A stretch of DNA of 64,000 nucleotides from Paraspadella gotoi (lineage: Eukaryota; Chaetognatha): assembly GCA_051294375.1 (NCBI GenBank), contig CM119266.1, forward strand, positions 25,716,161 to 25,780,160, given 5' to 3'. Under the pieces are notes generated by a model. The model ran no database searches. It was not told the DNA's origin and saw nothing but the letters and a program-made list of their open reading frames with translations. The stretch's first letter is position 1. Every line of letters starts with the position of its first letter. The translations under genes and the position numbers were made by a program. Positions 10,513 to 20,745 of this stretch are shown here, piece by piece.

Positions 10513-11849
10513 GAGCATTTGCCGACGCGTTTGGACTTCGTAACAGAATCGATATCTTGTTTGTTTATCTCCTTACTTTTTTTTTCAAGACTGGAACGAG
10601 AAAAAAAAATAGATAAAAAATAAGAAATATTAATGAAGTCATTTATCTTTTGTTTATTTCAATCAAAATTTATTCTTGTCGCGCGACGGTCCAGAGATGT
10701 CTCTCTGTATCGAGTAAAGAGCCTCGTTCTCGATCCTCATTATTCATGAGAGAAAAGGTCAGAGAAGATTGGTTTTATAGCGAACCATGGTCCTGGTAAA
10801 CATTTCTCGGAATTTCTGAGTTGTACTCTGATCCTTCTACTTGAAAAAAAAGTATTGCCTGTGAGACTGCGAGACTTAGTGACTTAGTGACTTAGTGACT
10901 AAGTGACACAAGAGACTCCCCAGTCGTGAACGCTTTTCACTGGAGCGTGAGAATTATTGAGTCGATAGCTTGAGAGCGACTTTCAAGGTCGAACATCCTC
11001 GAGTTTGGAATTTTTAAAAAAACTTCTCTATTTTTTTTTTCAAAAATGGCGACTGGGTGCCTTTTTTATTAGAATCTATAACGGAGGACCCTTCGGTTTT
11101 ATTGACCTCATAAATTTCAGTAAAAATCACGATATTTTTCTATTTTATTTGCTCGTCAATTTTTTTTTTTATTGCGAGAGCGGGTCGTGCAAGCACCAAG
11201 CGGTTGAAAGCATTTAAGCCAAAATTTGTGATTTGATTTACTCGTTCTGATTTCTAATAATATTTTTCATCTTTTATCTTTCTTTATTTAACGATCACCC
11301 CGGACTCTTAGGTAAGCAAATTTCTTTTTTTAAAACTGAATATATGCATTTATGTAGTCGTGTGTGTTGGTACACGTTGCTGTATGTATGTATAAATGCA
11401 TCGAGTGTTTGAGACACGTGGCGCAATCAGGAGATGACGTCAGCCTTTATCGACTTCGAGTCTGTGACAATCAAACTCTGACGTCTGAGAAAGTCAGTTC
11501 TTGTCAAAGAAGAAAAGAAAGTAAGAGAGAGATGAGGTTGTATGGGAGAGAGAGTAGAGAGAGAGAGGAAGTATAAACTCTAATCAAGTTAGCGAAATCA
11601 AGTCTCAAGATTATCGATACCTAGTTGTAGGAAACCACAGACGTAATTATATGTATATCTTAAGGAACGCTTTAAAACCTTGGTCGCGGTGTGAAATAGG
11701 AAGAGAGAAGAAGATGAGATGAGAGTGAGAAGATTATATGAAGTATATGGAAAAAGTGAAACATTTTTAAATTTATGTCGTAAAAGCTGGTTTTTATGCA
11801 ATAAATTTGAGTTCCAAATTCCACTCGAGATAAAATTCCAATTTGGAGT
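10513..11849. other. Single-copy non-coding DNA
   Basis: No convincing gene. It contains an 8-bp tandem repeat GACTTAGT at about 10869-10903 (about four copies), a T-run near 11031, a good donor-like site (CTTAG then GTAAGC) at about 11306-11316 and a small motif cluster at 11391-11480. Whether the donor is used cannot be told. Confidence 0.5.
11391..11480 (+). promoter_or_regulatory. Possible regulatory cluster: TATA-like, E-box, CRE
   Basis: Within 90 bases there are TATAAATG (11391), a perfect CACGTG E-box (11415-11420), GCGCAATC, a perfect TGACGTCA palindrome (11435-11442, the CREB/ATF consensus) and a TGACGTC at about 11480. These motifs bind bHLH and bZIP factors in animals generally. 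Their density is suggestive, but no transcript start or gene is visible next to them. Confidence 0.2.
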
Positions 11850-11962
11850 TAAAGTGGACGAAAAGACTTGAATATTTAGTTTAGTTTAGTTTAGTTTAGT
11901 TTAGTTTAGTTTAGTTTAGTTTAGTTTAGTTTAGTGGACGAAAAGACTTGAATATTTAGTTT
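11850..11962. repeat. (TTTAG)n run between 26-bp direct repeats
   Basis: About 12 copies of a 5-bp unit TTTAG (about 11877-11935). The run is bracketed by two copies of the same sequence beginning GTGGACGAAAAGACTTGAAT (about 11851 and 11935). This is the layout left by replication slippage or repair insertion. The unit is not the usual arthropod telomere repeat TTAGG. Confidence 0.9.
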
Positions 11963-12686
11963 TAGAAAAATAATATTTCTCATGTAAAAAGTTGAAAAAG
12001 TAACATATGACGCAATGCAAGCTAAAAGCTGAAAAGAGAGTCCACCGAGGCGAAAAAAATATTATTGATTTTAGCCCATCTGAATATTTTTTTTATTCCT
12101 GAGTCTTACAGAAGTTATCCTAAAAAATCTATGCAAAATTGTTACGGCTATCGAAGATACAGTAAAATACAGTGAATAATTTAAAAATCCATTACCCATA
12201 AATATTATTGGAACTAAACTTTGCCATTGCGTAAAAAGTCATTTCGATCAATTTTTTGTCAATTTCTGAATTTCTGGCTGGGATTCTGTTTTCACATCTA
12301 TCTTTTTTTCACTTTGACAAGGTACTTTTTTTTTCAAATTCTTTTTTTTTTTGTAAAAAAAAAATAAGTCTTTCTTAATAACCTTTTTGAATCATAATAA
12401 CCAGATATAGTTATAAGCGTTTTAAAACTGAAAGAAAAATTATATATTATGTATATTTTTTTAAAAGATTATTTTTTTTTTACTGCAATATGCAAATGAG
12501 ATTATTGCATTTTTTAGCTTTTTATAACGGAGCATTTGCAAAATTTTAAGAAATCTAACGCATGAGTATGTGATAAAGCTGGATATAAATTTTTTGATGG
12601 ACTCGTAGGAGTGGAAAAAAGTTCAAATTAGAAAACCAAAAAATACATGTATTTGATTTTTTTTAAAGTTTCTCTCAATCTCTCTC
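11963..12686. other. A+T-rich non-coding DNA
   Basis: No gene, long repeat or structured element recognised. Many A and T runs of 6-9 bases. Confidence 0.6.
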
Positions 12687-12712
12687 TGATTGATTGATTG
12701 ATTGATAGATTG
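12687..12712. repeat. (TGAT)n microsatellite
   Basis: About five to six copies of GATT/TGAT immediately before the 18-bp minisatellite. Confidence 0.85.
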
Positions 12713-13200
12713 AATGACCAAATTATGCCAATTTATAGAAATATGCCAGTTGACCAAATTCTGCAAGTTGACCAAATTATGCCAGTTGACCAAATTATGC
12801 CAGTGAATAAATTCTGCAAGTTGACCAAATTATGCCAGTTGATAAAATTATGCCAGTTGACCAAATTATGCCAGTGGATAAAATTATGCCAGTTGACCAA
12901 ATTATGCCGGTTGACCAAATCATGTTAATTGAGCAAATTATGTCAGTTGACCAAAATTATTCAGTTGAACAAATTATGTCAGTTAATCAAATTATGTCAG
13001 TTAAACAAATAAAGTCAGTTGACCAAAATTATGTTAGTGAGCAATTTGTCAGTTTGACCAAATTATGTCATTTAACCAATTAAGTCAGTTGACCAAATTA
13101 TGTCAGTTGACCAAATTATGTCCAGTTGACCAAATTATGTCAGTTGACAAAATTATGTCAGTTGACCAAATTAGCCAATTGAAAACCAAATTATGCCACT
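12713..13200. repeat. 18-bp minisatellite, about 27 copies
   Basis: Tandem array with consensus TTGACCAAATTATGCCAG. The first half carries GCCAG and the second half (from about 12940) mostly GTCAG, so two sub-families lie in blocks. Because 18 is a multiple of three, frames reading the hexapeptide MPVDQI or LTKLCQ stay open by chance, giving peptides of 76-83 residues. The third forward frame has a stop in each unit. Nothing outside the array extends these frames, so I treat it as non-coding. Confidence 0.9.
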
Positions 13201-13305
13201 TAATTATCGTAGGCAGATCCGACATTGTTTGCTCCAACCTGTTTAATGAAAAGACATCAGTTAAAGAAAGTCAGTCTTGTATAAGAAAAAGATTTAAAAA
13301 ATTGG

Positions 13306-14040
13306 TTTGACCAATGATCATGATAATTATATTTTTTGCATAAAAAATGAAAATTTAAAAAAAATGAAAACATCAGATTTGGCCCAAAATAATTATCTCC
13401 AATCTGATGTTTTTAGAAATACAAAATGTTTGCTCGTTTTCTTTATTCTTAATTATGAACAAAAAAATTCTGCTTTTTTCAACTAAAAAAATCAATTATT
13501 TTAATAAATAAAAAGCCCTGTCTTCAAAGTTGTACGTATTTTTATTCCAAAATTAATCATGGATTATCATAAAAATATAGATTTATGGCTACTACCCTCC
13601 AAATCTATGGGTCTTTTTGTACAAAATGACATCAGGGCAAAAAAGTCTGGCTTATATGAAAAAATGATAAAAAAAAAAATTTTATTTGACCAAGGCTCAT
13701 TCATAATTATGTTTTTGCATAAAAAATAAAAGATTCAAAAAATAAAAAACATCAGATTTTGCGCAAATTGATTATCTTCAATCTGATGTTTTTTAGAAAT
13801 GCAAAATGTTTACGCGTTTTCTTTTAATTATAATTATGAACGCAAAAAATAATACTTTCGAAAAACTGGAAAATTCAATTTTTTTATTAAAGAAAAATGT
13901 CCTATCATCAAAGTTGTGCATATTTTTTCTTCAAAATTTATCATGAATGATCACAAACAACATAGATTTACCACTACTACCTCCATTTTCGTTTTTTTTC
14001 TCATAACAAAGACCATCAGTGCAAAAAAGTAAAATATTTG
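13306..14040. repeat. 379-bp tandem duplication, two diverged copies
   Basis: Copy one spans about 13306-13684 and copy two about 13685-14040, aligned at a constant offset of 379 with many substitutions (roughly three quarters identical by eye). Both begin GACCAA and share TTTTTGCATAAAAAAT and AAAATGTTTRCKCGTTTTCTT. Both keep a perfect hairpin: CATCAGATT and AATCTGATG, 30 bases apart, at 13371/13401 and 13750/13780. Substitution-type divergence contrasts with the indel-type differences elsewhere, so this looks like a genuine old duplication. It may derive from a mobile element, but no terminal repeats are seen. Confidence 0.75.
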
Positions 14041-14765
14041 ATAAAAAGTAAAAATCTGTTTGTCAGTCCACAATTTCTGATATAATAATTGATTATGAAC
14101 AAGCCCTTATTCAAAAATTTCGCAAAAAATATGTAAGAGGTAAGGGCTTGGTCTGCTCTAACAGAATAATTATTAAAAAATGCGTTTTTAAACCATTTGT
14201 GACAGTACCATAATTTCGAAAACATACCAGTAAAAAAATTTGTCACACTTTTTTTTCATATTTTTTTCTATTTTGTTAACAATTGGACCTTGTTAATCTT
14301 CTCACAGGGAAAAGACGGTCCTTCACATTGTAACTGAACCTTCTGAAAGTACCAAATGGCTGCATAATTGATAATATTGGGTAAAGGAGTTGTCTCTGAG
14401 ATCAATAAATTGGTGCAAAAGTAGGCTGAAACTCCCTTTTAGCTTTTATCTTGCATTGCGACATATACGTATCAAATCTTAAAAAATTAAAAAGAAAAAA
14501 AAGAAAAGAAAAAAGACTCCAAGAAGAAGAGAGAAAAGCGGAACGAAGAAAAGAAAAGAAGTTGAGAGAAAAGATAAGGTGCGCACTGGCGCTTGTAAAA
14601 CAGCGAATGGAAAAAAAAGGGAAGAGAAAATAAGCGAAAACAAATAAAGAAAGATTTTCTTCGTCTATTTTTCGTTTCAAGGATTTTTCTTTCTTTTATT
14701 TTCGAGCGAGAGAAATCCTTGAAATTAAGGATCTGGATCTGTAACAAGATGAGAAACTACTAAGA
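14041..14765. other. Non-coding with A-rich AAGAAAAG tract
   Basis: A+T-rich. A purine-rich stretch at about 14479-14575 and an ATTTTTCTTTC-rich stretch at 14650-14705 are low complexity. No gene is seen. Confidence 0.6.
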
Positions 14766-14769
14766 TGGA

Positions 14770-15045
14770 TGTACTTTCTATTTTTCTATCTCTCTCTTTT
14801 CTTTCTTTTTTCTTTCTTTTTCTTTTTTTCTCTTTTTCTATTCCCTTTCTTTCTTCTTTCTTTTTTTTTCTTTTTTCTTTCTTTCTTTCTTTCTTGTCTT
14901 TCTTTTTCCTTTCTTTTCCTTTCTTTCTTTCTTTCTTTTTTTTGCTCTTCTTTTTTTTTTTTTCTTTTTCTTTTTTTCTCTTTCTTTTTCTTCTTCTCTC
15001 TCTTCTCCTCTCTCTCTCTCTCTCTCTAACTCTTTCTTTCTCAAC
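14770..15045. repeat. CTTT/T-rich pyrimidine tract
   Basis: About 270 bases almost purely pyrimidine on the + strand, with CTTT tetranucleotides grading into CT dinucleotides at about 15000-15030. Long Phe/Ser/Leu frames here are artefacts. Confidence 0.9.
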
Positions 15046-15235
15046 GTTCACAAATCCAGTTTTACCGCGTTGAGAGCCCCGAATTTCGTTTTCAATCTTT
15101 CTTTTTTTTCTTTTTTGTTGTTTCCTTCGTCGCCAAATCAATATCTTTGTGAGACTTTTATCGTTTTCCTTTTCAGCTTCATCGATATTTACTGAGGCAG
15201 TAAAAGGCGCCCGAGTTAGTTGCCTTTTTGTCAAG

Positions 15236-15290
15236 GTGATTGATCGATAGAATTGATTGATTGATGGATCCAATTGATTGATTGATTGGT
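15236..15290. repeat. Imperfect (GATT)n
   Basis: Repeated GATTGATT with GATCGATA and GATGGATC interruptions. Confidence 0.8.
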
Positions 15291-15584
15291 CGAATGATTA
15301 TCAAAAAAAGATTAGTACAAAACGTAATCCATTCATACTCTAAAATCGTAATTTTAAAATTTTATTTTCATTTTAAATTTTAAATTTACTTCGTTTTACC
15401 AAAGTAAATAAATACTTCCGTCCATTCATATTACCGTCTATTACCTTTTATCTGCCTCTTCCTTTATATTTCTATCCTTTCCTTATTCTTTTCCTTCCTT
15501 TTAATACTTTCCCAATTTTTCTACGTCTCCTTCCTCCTACGCTTCTCACCTCGTACTATTTCTCATCCCCTCGCATTCCTCTGC
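15291..15584. other. A+T-rich non-coding DNA
   Basis: Includes nested TTTTAAAATT motifs at about 15351-15387. Nothing else recognised. Confidence 0.6.
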
Positions 15585-15712
15585 CCTTTTTCCTCCTCCA
15601 CCTCCTCCTCCTCTTCATCCTCTTCCCACCTCCTCTTCCTCCTCTTACCACCTCCTCTTCCCACCTCCTCTTCCTCCTCTTCCCACCTCCTCTTCCTCCT
15701 CCAGCCTCCCCT
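15585..15712. repeat. CCTCCTCTTCCCA minisatellite-like tract
   Basis: Tandem pyrimidine repeat built from CCTCCTCTTCC blocks separated by CACCTCCTC, imperfect in length. Confidence 0.8.
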
Positions 15713-15784
15713 CTCCTCGAGGCGCAACTGGATGTCGAATCCTCTGGAGTAAATTTCGAGGTCGACTTCGCGAAACCAGAACAA

Positions 15785-15960
15785 CCTAAAAAAAAAGAAC
15801 AAAAAGAAAGAAAAAGAAAAATAACAAAAAGAAAGAAAAAGAAAAAGATCAAAAAGAAAGAAAAAGAAAAAACTGAAAAGAACAAAAAGAAAAAAAAGGA
15901 AAAGAACAAAAAAAATAATGAATTAAAAAAAAGTAAAACAAAAAAATTGACAATAAAATG
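15785..15960. repeat. A-rich AAAGAAAAAG tract
   Basis: Repeated AAAAAGAAAGAAAAAGAAAA units on the + strand. Low complexity. Confidence 0.85.
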
Positions 15961-16012
15961 ATTATTAAAAAATGGAAAAACATTCTCAATAATTCAGAGA
16001 TTGAACATTTTT

Positions 16013-16155
16013 AATACTAAAATGTCTTACGAAAAATTAAACGGAAACTAACAATGACGTTCAAAGAATACAATGTGAANNNNNNNNNNAATACTAAAAT
16101 GTCTTTCGAAAAATTAAACGGAAACTAACAATGACGTTCAAAGATTACAATGTAA
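16013..16155. other. 66-bp duplicate flanking a 10-N gap
   Basis: Bases 16013-16079 recur at 16090-16155 with a few substitutions (for example TTACG/TTTCG, GAATAC/GATTAC), separated by N at 16080-16089. This is what an unmerged overlap between two contig ends looks like. The real genome probably has one copy. Confidence 0.85.
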
Positions 16156-16330
16156 AAAGAGAACTTGTTACTTATTAACAATAAGTACATAAAAACCTGT
16201 CCGTTACACGTATTAGGTGTGAGGTAACTTCCCCCTAAGTCGCATTAGTACAATAGCAGAAATTGTTATTTACCTCAAACTGGCAGAAAATCATTCACAA
16301 ACCTTCACGATGGAATTATTCCTCCTCCCG

Positions 16331-16337
<7 letters not shown>
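16156..16337. other. Non-coding
   Basis: Mixed sequence without recognised features, leading into a (CT)n run. Confidence 0.5.

Positions 16338-16400
<63 letters not shown>
16338..16400. repeat. (CT)n microsatellite, 31 copies
   Basis: Pure dinucleotide run. Confidence 0.97.
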
Positions 16401-16403
<3 letters not shown>

Positions 16404-16764
16404 GAGGAAAACAATTAATCTCACTAAACTAAGCATTCGACTCAAAAACAATTTTTGTAAGAAAAAAGAAGCGGAAAAGCAACAAACTAATGAGCCGAAG
16501 GAGGACGGATAAAAAGGAGTTGAAAAACAAAAGAGTAGTAAAGAAATAAAAGAAGTAAAAAGGAAAAAGAGAAAAAAAAAAGGAAAAAATTATAGAAGTC
16601 TTCAAAAGAAGCGAAAAAACGAGGAAGAAGAAGGAGAAGAAGAAAATTATTCATGATTAGATTTTTATGTAAATCAGAAGGAAAAAAAAAGTAGGGTGTG
16701 CTTTTTAGTAATATACTGCTACTAAGACTAGTAAGAAGGAGAGTGTGAGAGAGGGTTAACGAAG
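16401..16764. other. A-rich non-coding DNA
   Basis: Purine-rich AAGAAGAAAAA text. No gene is seen. Confidence 0.6.
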
Positions 16765-16777
16765 TAAGAGATGAGAG

Positions 16778-16818
<41 letters not shown>

Positions 16819-16819
16819 A

Positions 16820-16850
<31 letters not shown>

Positions 16851-16852
16851 GA

Positions 16853-16884
<32 letters not shown>

Positions 16885-16911
16885 GAGAGAGAAGAGAGAG
16901 AGAGAGAGAAA
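16765..16911. repeat. (GA)n microsatellite
   Basis: GA run with AAGAGA interruptions. Confidence 0.95.
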
Positions 16912-17879
16912 GGGGGAAACTTACAATGAAAGAAACTTAAAAGAAAGAGTTAAAGAGAAGAAAATTAAAAAAGATGTTAGAATCATGAAGACGTTTTAAT
17001 GACTCAATTTGCCGCTGGGAGCAGAAGAAAAAAAGAAGGGACGAGCGCGGTTAACGGCGCCAAACAAAAGGGTAACGGACGGCACTACAGACGGCGATTA
17101 TGGCGAACGAAGCCTTCATTCGAGAAAGGAAATGGGGAATAATGGGGTTAATCATTCTTTATGGGCGAAACAGTTGATATTTTCTGATTTGAAAGATATT
17201 TCTAACGATAGGCAGAGTAAAACAGTATAAAAAAATTCATAATACCGTTTGTTAAATTAAACTTATATTTACGTGACTCGGTTATTCCGTTATTTAACAG
17301 TTAACACGAACGGGGAATACAAAGAAGCTTGCCAACCAAGCTCAGCAGAAGTCAACAACAACAATGTTTCACCGACGGTGGAATCACCGGATGTTATCGA
17401 TAATCCGATCGTGACGAGCGCGCCGAGCGGTCGACGGCCATGACAGGTTGTCTCGACGAGAGATGGCGGGAGTAATCTCTTCGAGAAAGAACTTGATGTA
17501 AACAAAAGGGAAGAACGAGGAAGACAAGCACGACAGAGAGGAAAGAGAGTTAGAAGAGAAAATAGGAAAAAAAAGATGACAATGAAGGTCATGATTCACG
17601 AAGGTGACGGAGATTAAGAAGTCGACAAAGACGATGGCGTCGAGTGATTTGATGACAGCGTCGAGGTTGGCTACTTAGAATTAGGAAAACCATAAAATTT
17701 TTTAATAATAAAAACAAATTTTCGTTGGCTAAAGTAAATTTTCTTGGGCAACGTTTGAAGTCCCATAAAAATAACTGGACTAAAATCCTAACAAACATAC
17801 CAAGGCAAGCACAATAACAGCGACAACAACAACGACGATGAAAAAGGTTACAACGACAACAACGAAGGCGTATATAGAC

Positions 17880-18060
17880 AACGGAAACGACGCCGAGAAA
17901 CAACCGATGGCGCCGCGAAACGCCGGCGCGAAATGGCGCCGGAATCTAGGGCAACGAGGCGGAGGATAGAGTTTAATCACAGAATCAGCGCCGCTATTCA
18001 ATCTAACGGACGCCGGGTTACAAAAGCGGTGGCGAGAGATGGCGCTTTTCTGTTTCAGGA
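17880..18060. promoter_or_regulatory. CpG-rich block with repeated TGGCGC motifs
   Basis: An abrupt G+C-rich island in A+T-rich surroundings. TGGCGCC occurs at about 17908 and 17934, and AGATGGCGCT at 18037-18046. AGRTGGCGC is close to the insect CTCF core and TTGGCGC resembles E2F sites; both are comparisons from memory. The block is also present, with indels, in the right arm at about 31130-31300. Function is unproven. Confidence 0.2.
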
Positions 18061-18118
18061 ACAAAAGGACATCGAGGCTTTCGTGTCTTGGACTAAGAAC
18101 TGTGCGAGAAGAAGGGTC

Positions 18119-18135
18119 ACGGGTTCGAGTCCTGT
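18119..18135 (+). other. tRNA-like T-arm and B-box (tRNA-derived relic?)
   Basis: ACGGG-TTCGAGT-CCTGT folds as a five-pair T-stem (one G-T pair) with a canonical seven-base loop. It contains GGTTCGAGTCC, a consensus RNA polymerase III B-box (18122-18132). Upstream sequence lacks a clear A-box or a full cloverleaf, so this is not an intact tRNA gene. A tRNA-derived SINE fragment or a decayed tRNA is more likely. The copy in the right arm (about 31051-31068, minus orientation) also keeps most of it. Confidence 0.35.
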
Positions 18136-18478
18136 AGAAAATTTAAAAATAAGGGATAATATTAAAGATAAATTGAAAAAGAGCTGCTATTTCTTAAATT
18201 ACTTCTTTTGATTAGTCATTTCACGTCTCCAATTCACAATTTCTTTCTCCACACCTCTTCTCACTCAGTTCACCGCCTCACTTTCTCCACTCTATTCTTT
18301 GCCCCATTAGACGAAGAGTGATTAAACTTCTTTGGAGCGAAAAAATAAAAAGTCGCAATAAATTTAATTGGATGTAATTTCACTCTTGTCTGAAAATCTA
18401 ATTCGAAATATAAAAATGTTCCATCGGCTGAGAGCGGATTCGTCCGAAGTTTAAATTAAAATGAGTAAGAGAAAAGAG

Positions 18479-18514
18479 GAGAGAGAGAGGGAGAGAGAGA
18501 GAGAGAGAGAGAGA
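18479..18514. repeat. (GA)n microsatellite
   Basis: GA run; the homologous run at about 37185-37220 in the third copy is shorter and interrupted. Confidence 0.9.
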
Positions 18515-18559
18515 GATATTCAATCGAATTTCTGCTTCAATCGAAAGTCAAGGAGAGGA

Positions 18560-18597
18560 CGATGACGACGACGACGACAACGACGACGACGAAGACT
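18560..18597. repeat. (GAC)n trinucleotide repeat
   Basis: GATGACGACGAC units, present in all three arm copies. Confidence 0.9.
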
Positions 18598-18704
18598 ACT
18601 CCAACCGTAATGAGCTTTTGTTTGGATGTCATCAATTATTCAGCCTCAAGTTTTTATGATGCGCTTCATCAGCCAAACGGATTGAACTAGACAAAGCGTG
18701 AGTG

Positions 18705-18706
18705 AG

Positions 18707-18773
<67 letters not shown>

Positions 18774-18785
18774 GAGAGAGAGAGA
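18705..18785. repeat. (GA)n microsatellite
   Basis: About 40 GA units with single interruptions. Confidence 0.95.
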
Positions 18786-19071
18786 TAATATCCTCAATTG
18801 AATTTCAAACAGACAAGCGCACGTCGCATTCTCTCGCAGAACTTTTAACTTACGCCTTCAAAGCTGAGAGCTAATTTTGAGTTTATCTTTATTTAAATAA
18901 AGAATAGAAAATGCCAGATAGAGAGATAAGTGGACCGCGAAGACAACGGAAGCGCCTCAACATTTTCTCTGACCGACATTATTGTTTTAATTATTTTCAA
19001 TCTCATTTTAACGAATAAATTTTGGTAGATTTCCTTCCGTATTCATCTTCGTCTTAGCGAATTCCTGCTGA

Positions 19072-19103
19072 CAGCGAAAACAAAGATTTTTCTGTTTTCG
19101 CTG
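19072..19103. other. Perfect 10-bp inverted repeat (hairpin)
   Basis: CAGCGAAAAC (19072-19081) is the exact reverse complement of GTTTTCGCTG (19094-19103), with a 12-base loop. Homologous sites at about 30091-30122 and 37787-37818 keep the stem apart from one-base losses. It could be a small hairpin in RNA or a palindromic binding site. Nothing else supports a role. Confidence 0.5.
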
Positions 19104-19278
19104 CAAAATTTTTCGCGAAGCAATGGAACCGGCAGCGTGGCACAGCGTTGCATAGCGTTTCACAGCGTCGCTCTCGTTCCCGGGAATATGCAAGGTCGTC
19201 ATGGAAATGCACCAAGTTTATGGATCTCGAGTTATGGTGCGAAAAGACACGTGAGAGCTGGTGGAGAGGAGGAGGGGT

Positions 19279-19280
19279 TT

Positions 19281-19351
<71 letters not shown>
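19279..19351. repeat. (GA)n microsatellite
   Basis: GA run with AAGAGA breaks. Confidence 0.95.
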
Positions 19352-20054
19352 TGCGCAGTTTTTGTTTACGTAGATAGTCTTTGTTTTGAAGAACGAGTTT
19401 TCTTGTCGGTGGGAGGGCAAACAGTTTCCCGACCCGTTTTCGGTTTGTGTGTCTCTCTCTCTATATTTTTTTATTTTATCGCTTCGGTTGCGCGGATTCC
19501 TTGTTTTTAAGTGTTTTCTTTTAGTTTAGTCAGTTTTTTTGTTTTTGTTCTTTTGTTTATGCAATTGTTGTTCGAAGCAGATATTAATTGACTACATTTG
19601 TATATTTCTATATTTGTATATTTGTATATGTATAATAAAATGGTAAACGAGGAGCCTGTATAACAAGCAATAGCATAGTAGCTAATCACCGCAAAGTATA
19701 CATTGAGGCAAGCGAAACGAAGTCTGACCCAAATTATGCTTTGAGGAAGAAGACATCGGATTTAAGTCGCAATCAAAGAAGACGTCAAAACAGGAAATCC
19801 CTTCGTTTGGTTACGACGAATCGTAGTCTTCGTCGTCGCCGTTGTCGTAGTCGGGGCTCCGACGAAAATTCTCCGCGCAGTTGAACTGAGATTGGAAACC
19901 GACAAGAATGCGGATGAGATGAGGAGAAAGGTGAGGAGATGGTGAGATGGGGAAGGGGTAAGGGAACACTGGTAGGGAAGGAAAATGGAAAGTTGAATGG
20001 ATAAGAGGGCAACATCGCGACTGATAGGAGGAGACCGATAAATAGAAAGAGCAA

Positions 20055-20290
20055 ATTGCGAAGTATCAGAGTAGCGGAGAATAATAGAAGTGGATAATCA
20101 GAGGAGCGGAGAATCAGAGTAGCGGAGAATCAGAGAAGCGGAGAATCAGAGTAGCGGAGAATCAGAGAAGCGGAGAATCAGAGAAGCGGAGAATAAGAGG
20201 AGTGGAGAGTCAAGAGTAGCGGAGAATCAGAGAAGCGGAGAATCAGAGAAGCGGATAATCCGAGTTGCGGAGAATAAGAGGAGTGGAGAT
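20055..20290. repeat. 16-bp minisatellite, about 15 copies
   Basis: Tandem units of the form CGGAGAATCAGAGAAG / CGGAGAATCAGAGTAG, with variants AATAAGAGGAGT. Also present inverted in the right arm (about 28660-28890) and noisily in the third copy (about 38826-39015). Confidence 0.9.
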
Positions 20291-20559
20291 TCCGAGTGGG
20301 CGGCAGTTCTCTGACGTCGAGGCGTAAATAGAAAGAGCGTCGAGGTTAAAAATACTGTTGCCTCCCTTAAGGTGACTCACTGGACCCGGTTGTCTAAAGC
20401 GAAAAATAAAAAAAGATGCGTGGAGAGAGAAACGGAGGCGACGAACGAGAAAAGTAAGGCGCGAACGGAAGAAGGTAATTGCGAAAGGAAACCAGAAAAG
20501 GTAAGGCGAGAAAGTTGGAGATAAGGGACGGGGGGGAAGTAGGGAGCTTAAAGTAAGTA

Positions 20560-20745
20560 AACGATAAAAAGAGAAAGATAGAATGAAAGAAGGAAGGAGA
20601 GAAAATAAGGAAGAAAGAGAAAGAGAAAGAGAGAATGAAAGAAAGAAAGGAGAGAAAATAAGGAAAATAAGGAAGAAAGAGAAAGAGAGAATGAATGAAA
20701 GAAAGGAGAAAAAATAAGGAAAATAAGGAAGTGAAAAAAAGGGAG
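20560..20745. repeat. Purine tract, GAAAGAGA/AAATAAGGAA units
   Basis: Repeated AAAATAAGGAAGAAAGAGAA-like blocks. Low complexity. Confidence 0.85.

Noticed and set aside
11040-11065. TGGCGACTGGGTG as an LTR-retrotransposon primer binding site
   Set aside because: It resembles the TGGCGAC start of some gypsy-type sites, but no paired LTRs or gag-pol follow, so it is likely chance.
11877-11935. Interstitial telomere repeat
   Set aside because: The unit is TTTAG, not TTAGG or another known arthropod telomere unit, and the flanking direct repeats suggest local slippage.
12713-13200. CRISPR or protein-repeat gene
   Set aside because: Contiguous 18-bp tandem repeat without spacers; no coding sequence on either side.
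17009-17230. 73-codon ATG frame of fairly normal composition
   Set aside because: Single-copy and not low complexity, but short, rich in Lys/Asp/Gly, with no homologue I recognise and no splice or promoter context. Not supportable as a gene.
19008-19202. Minus-strand frame with a CFRC motif
   Set aside because: The frame is lost in the other two arm copies (29823-30056 and 37711-37926 read differently) and the CXXC-like pair alone is not evidence of a zinc finger.
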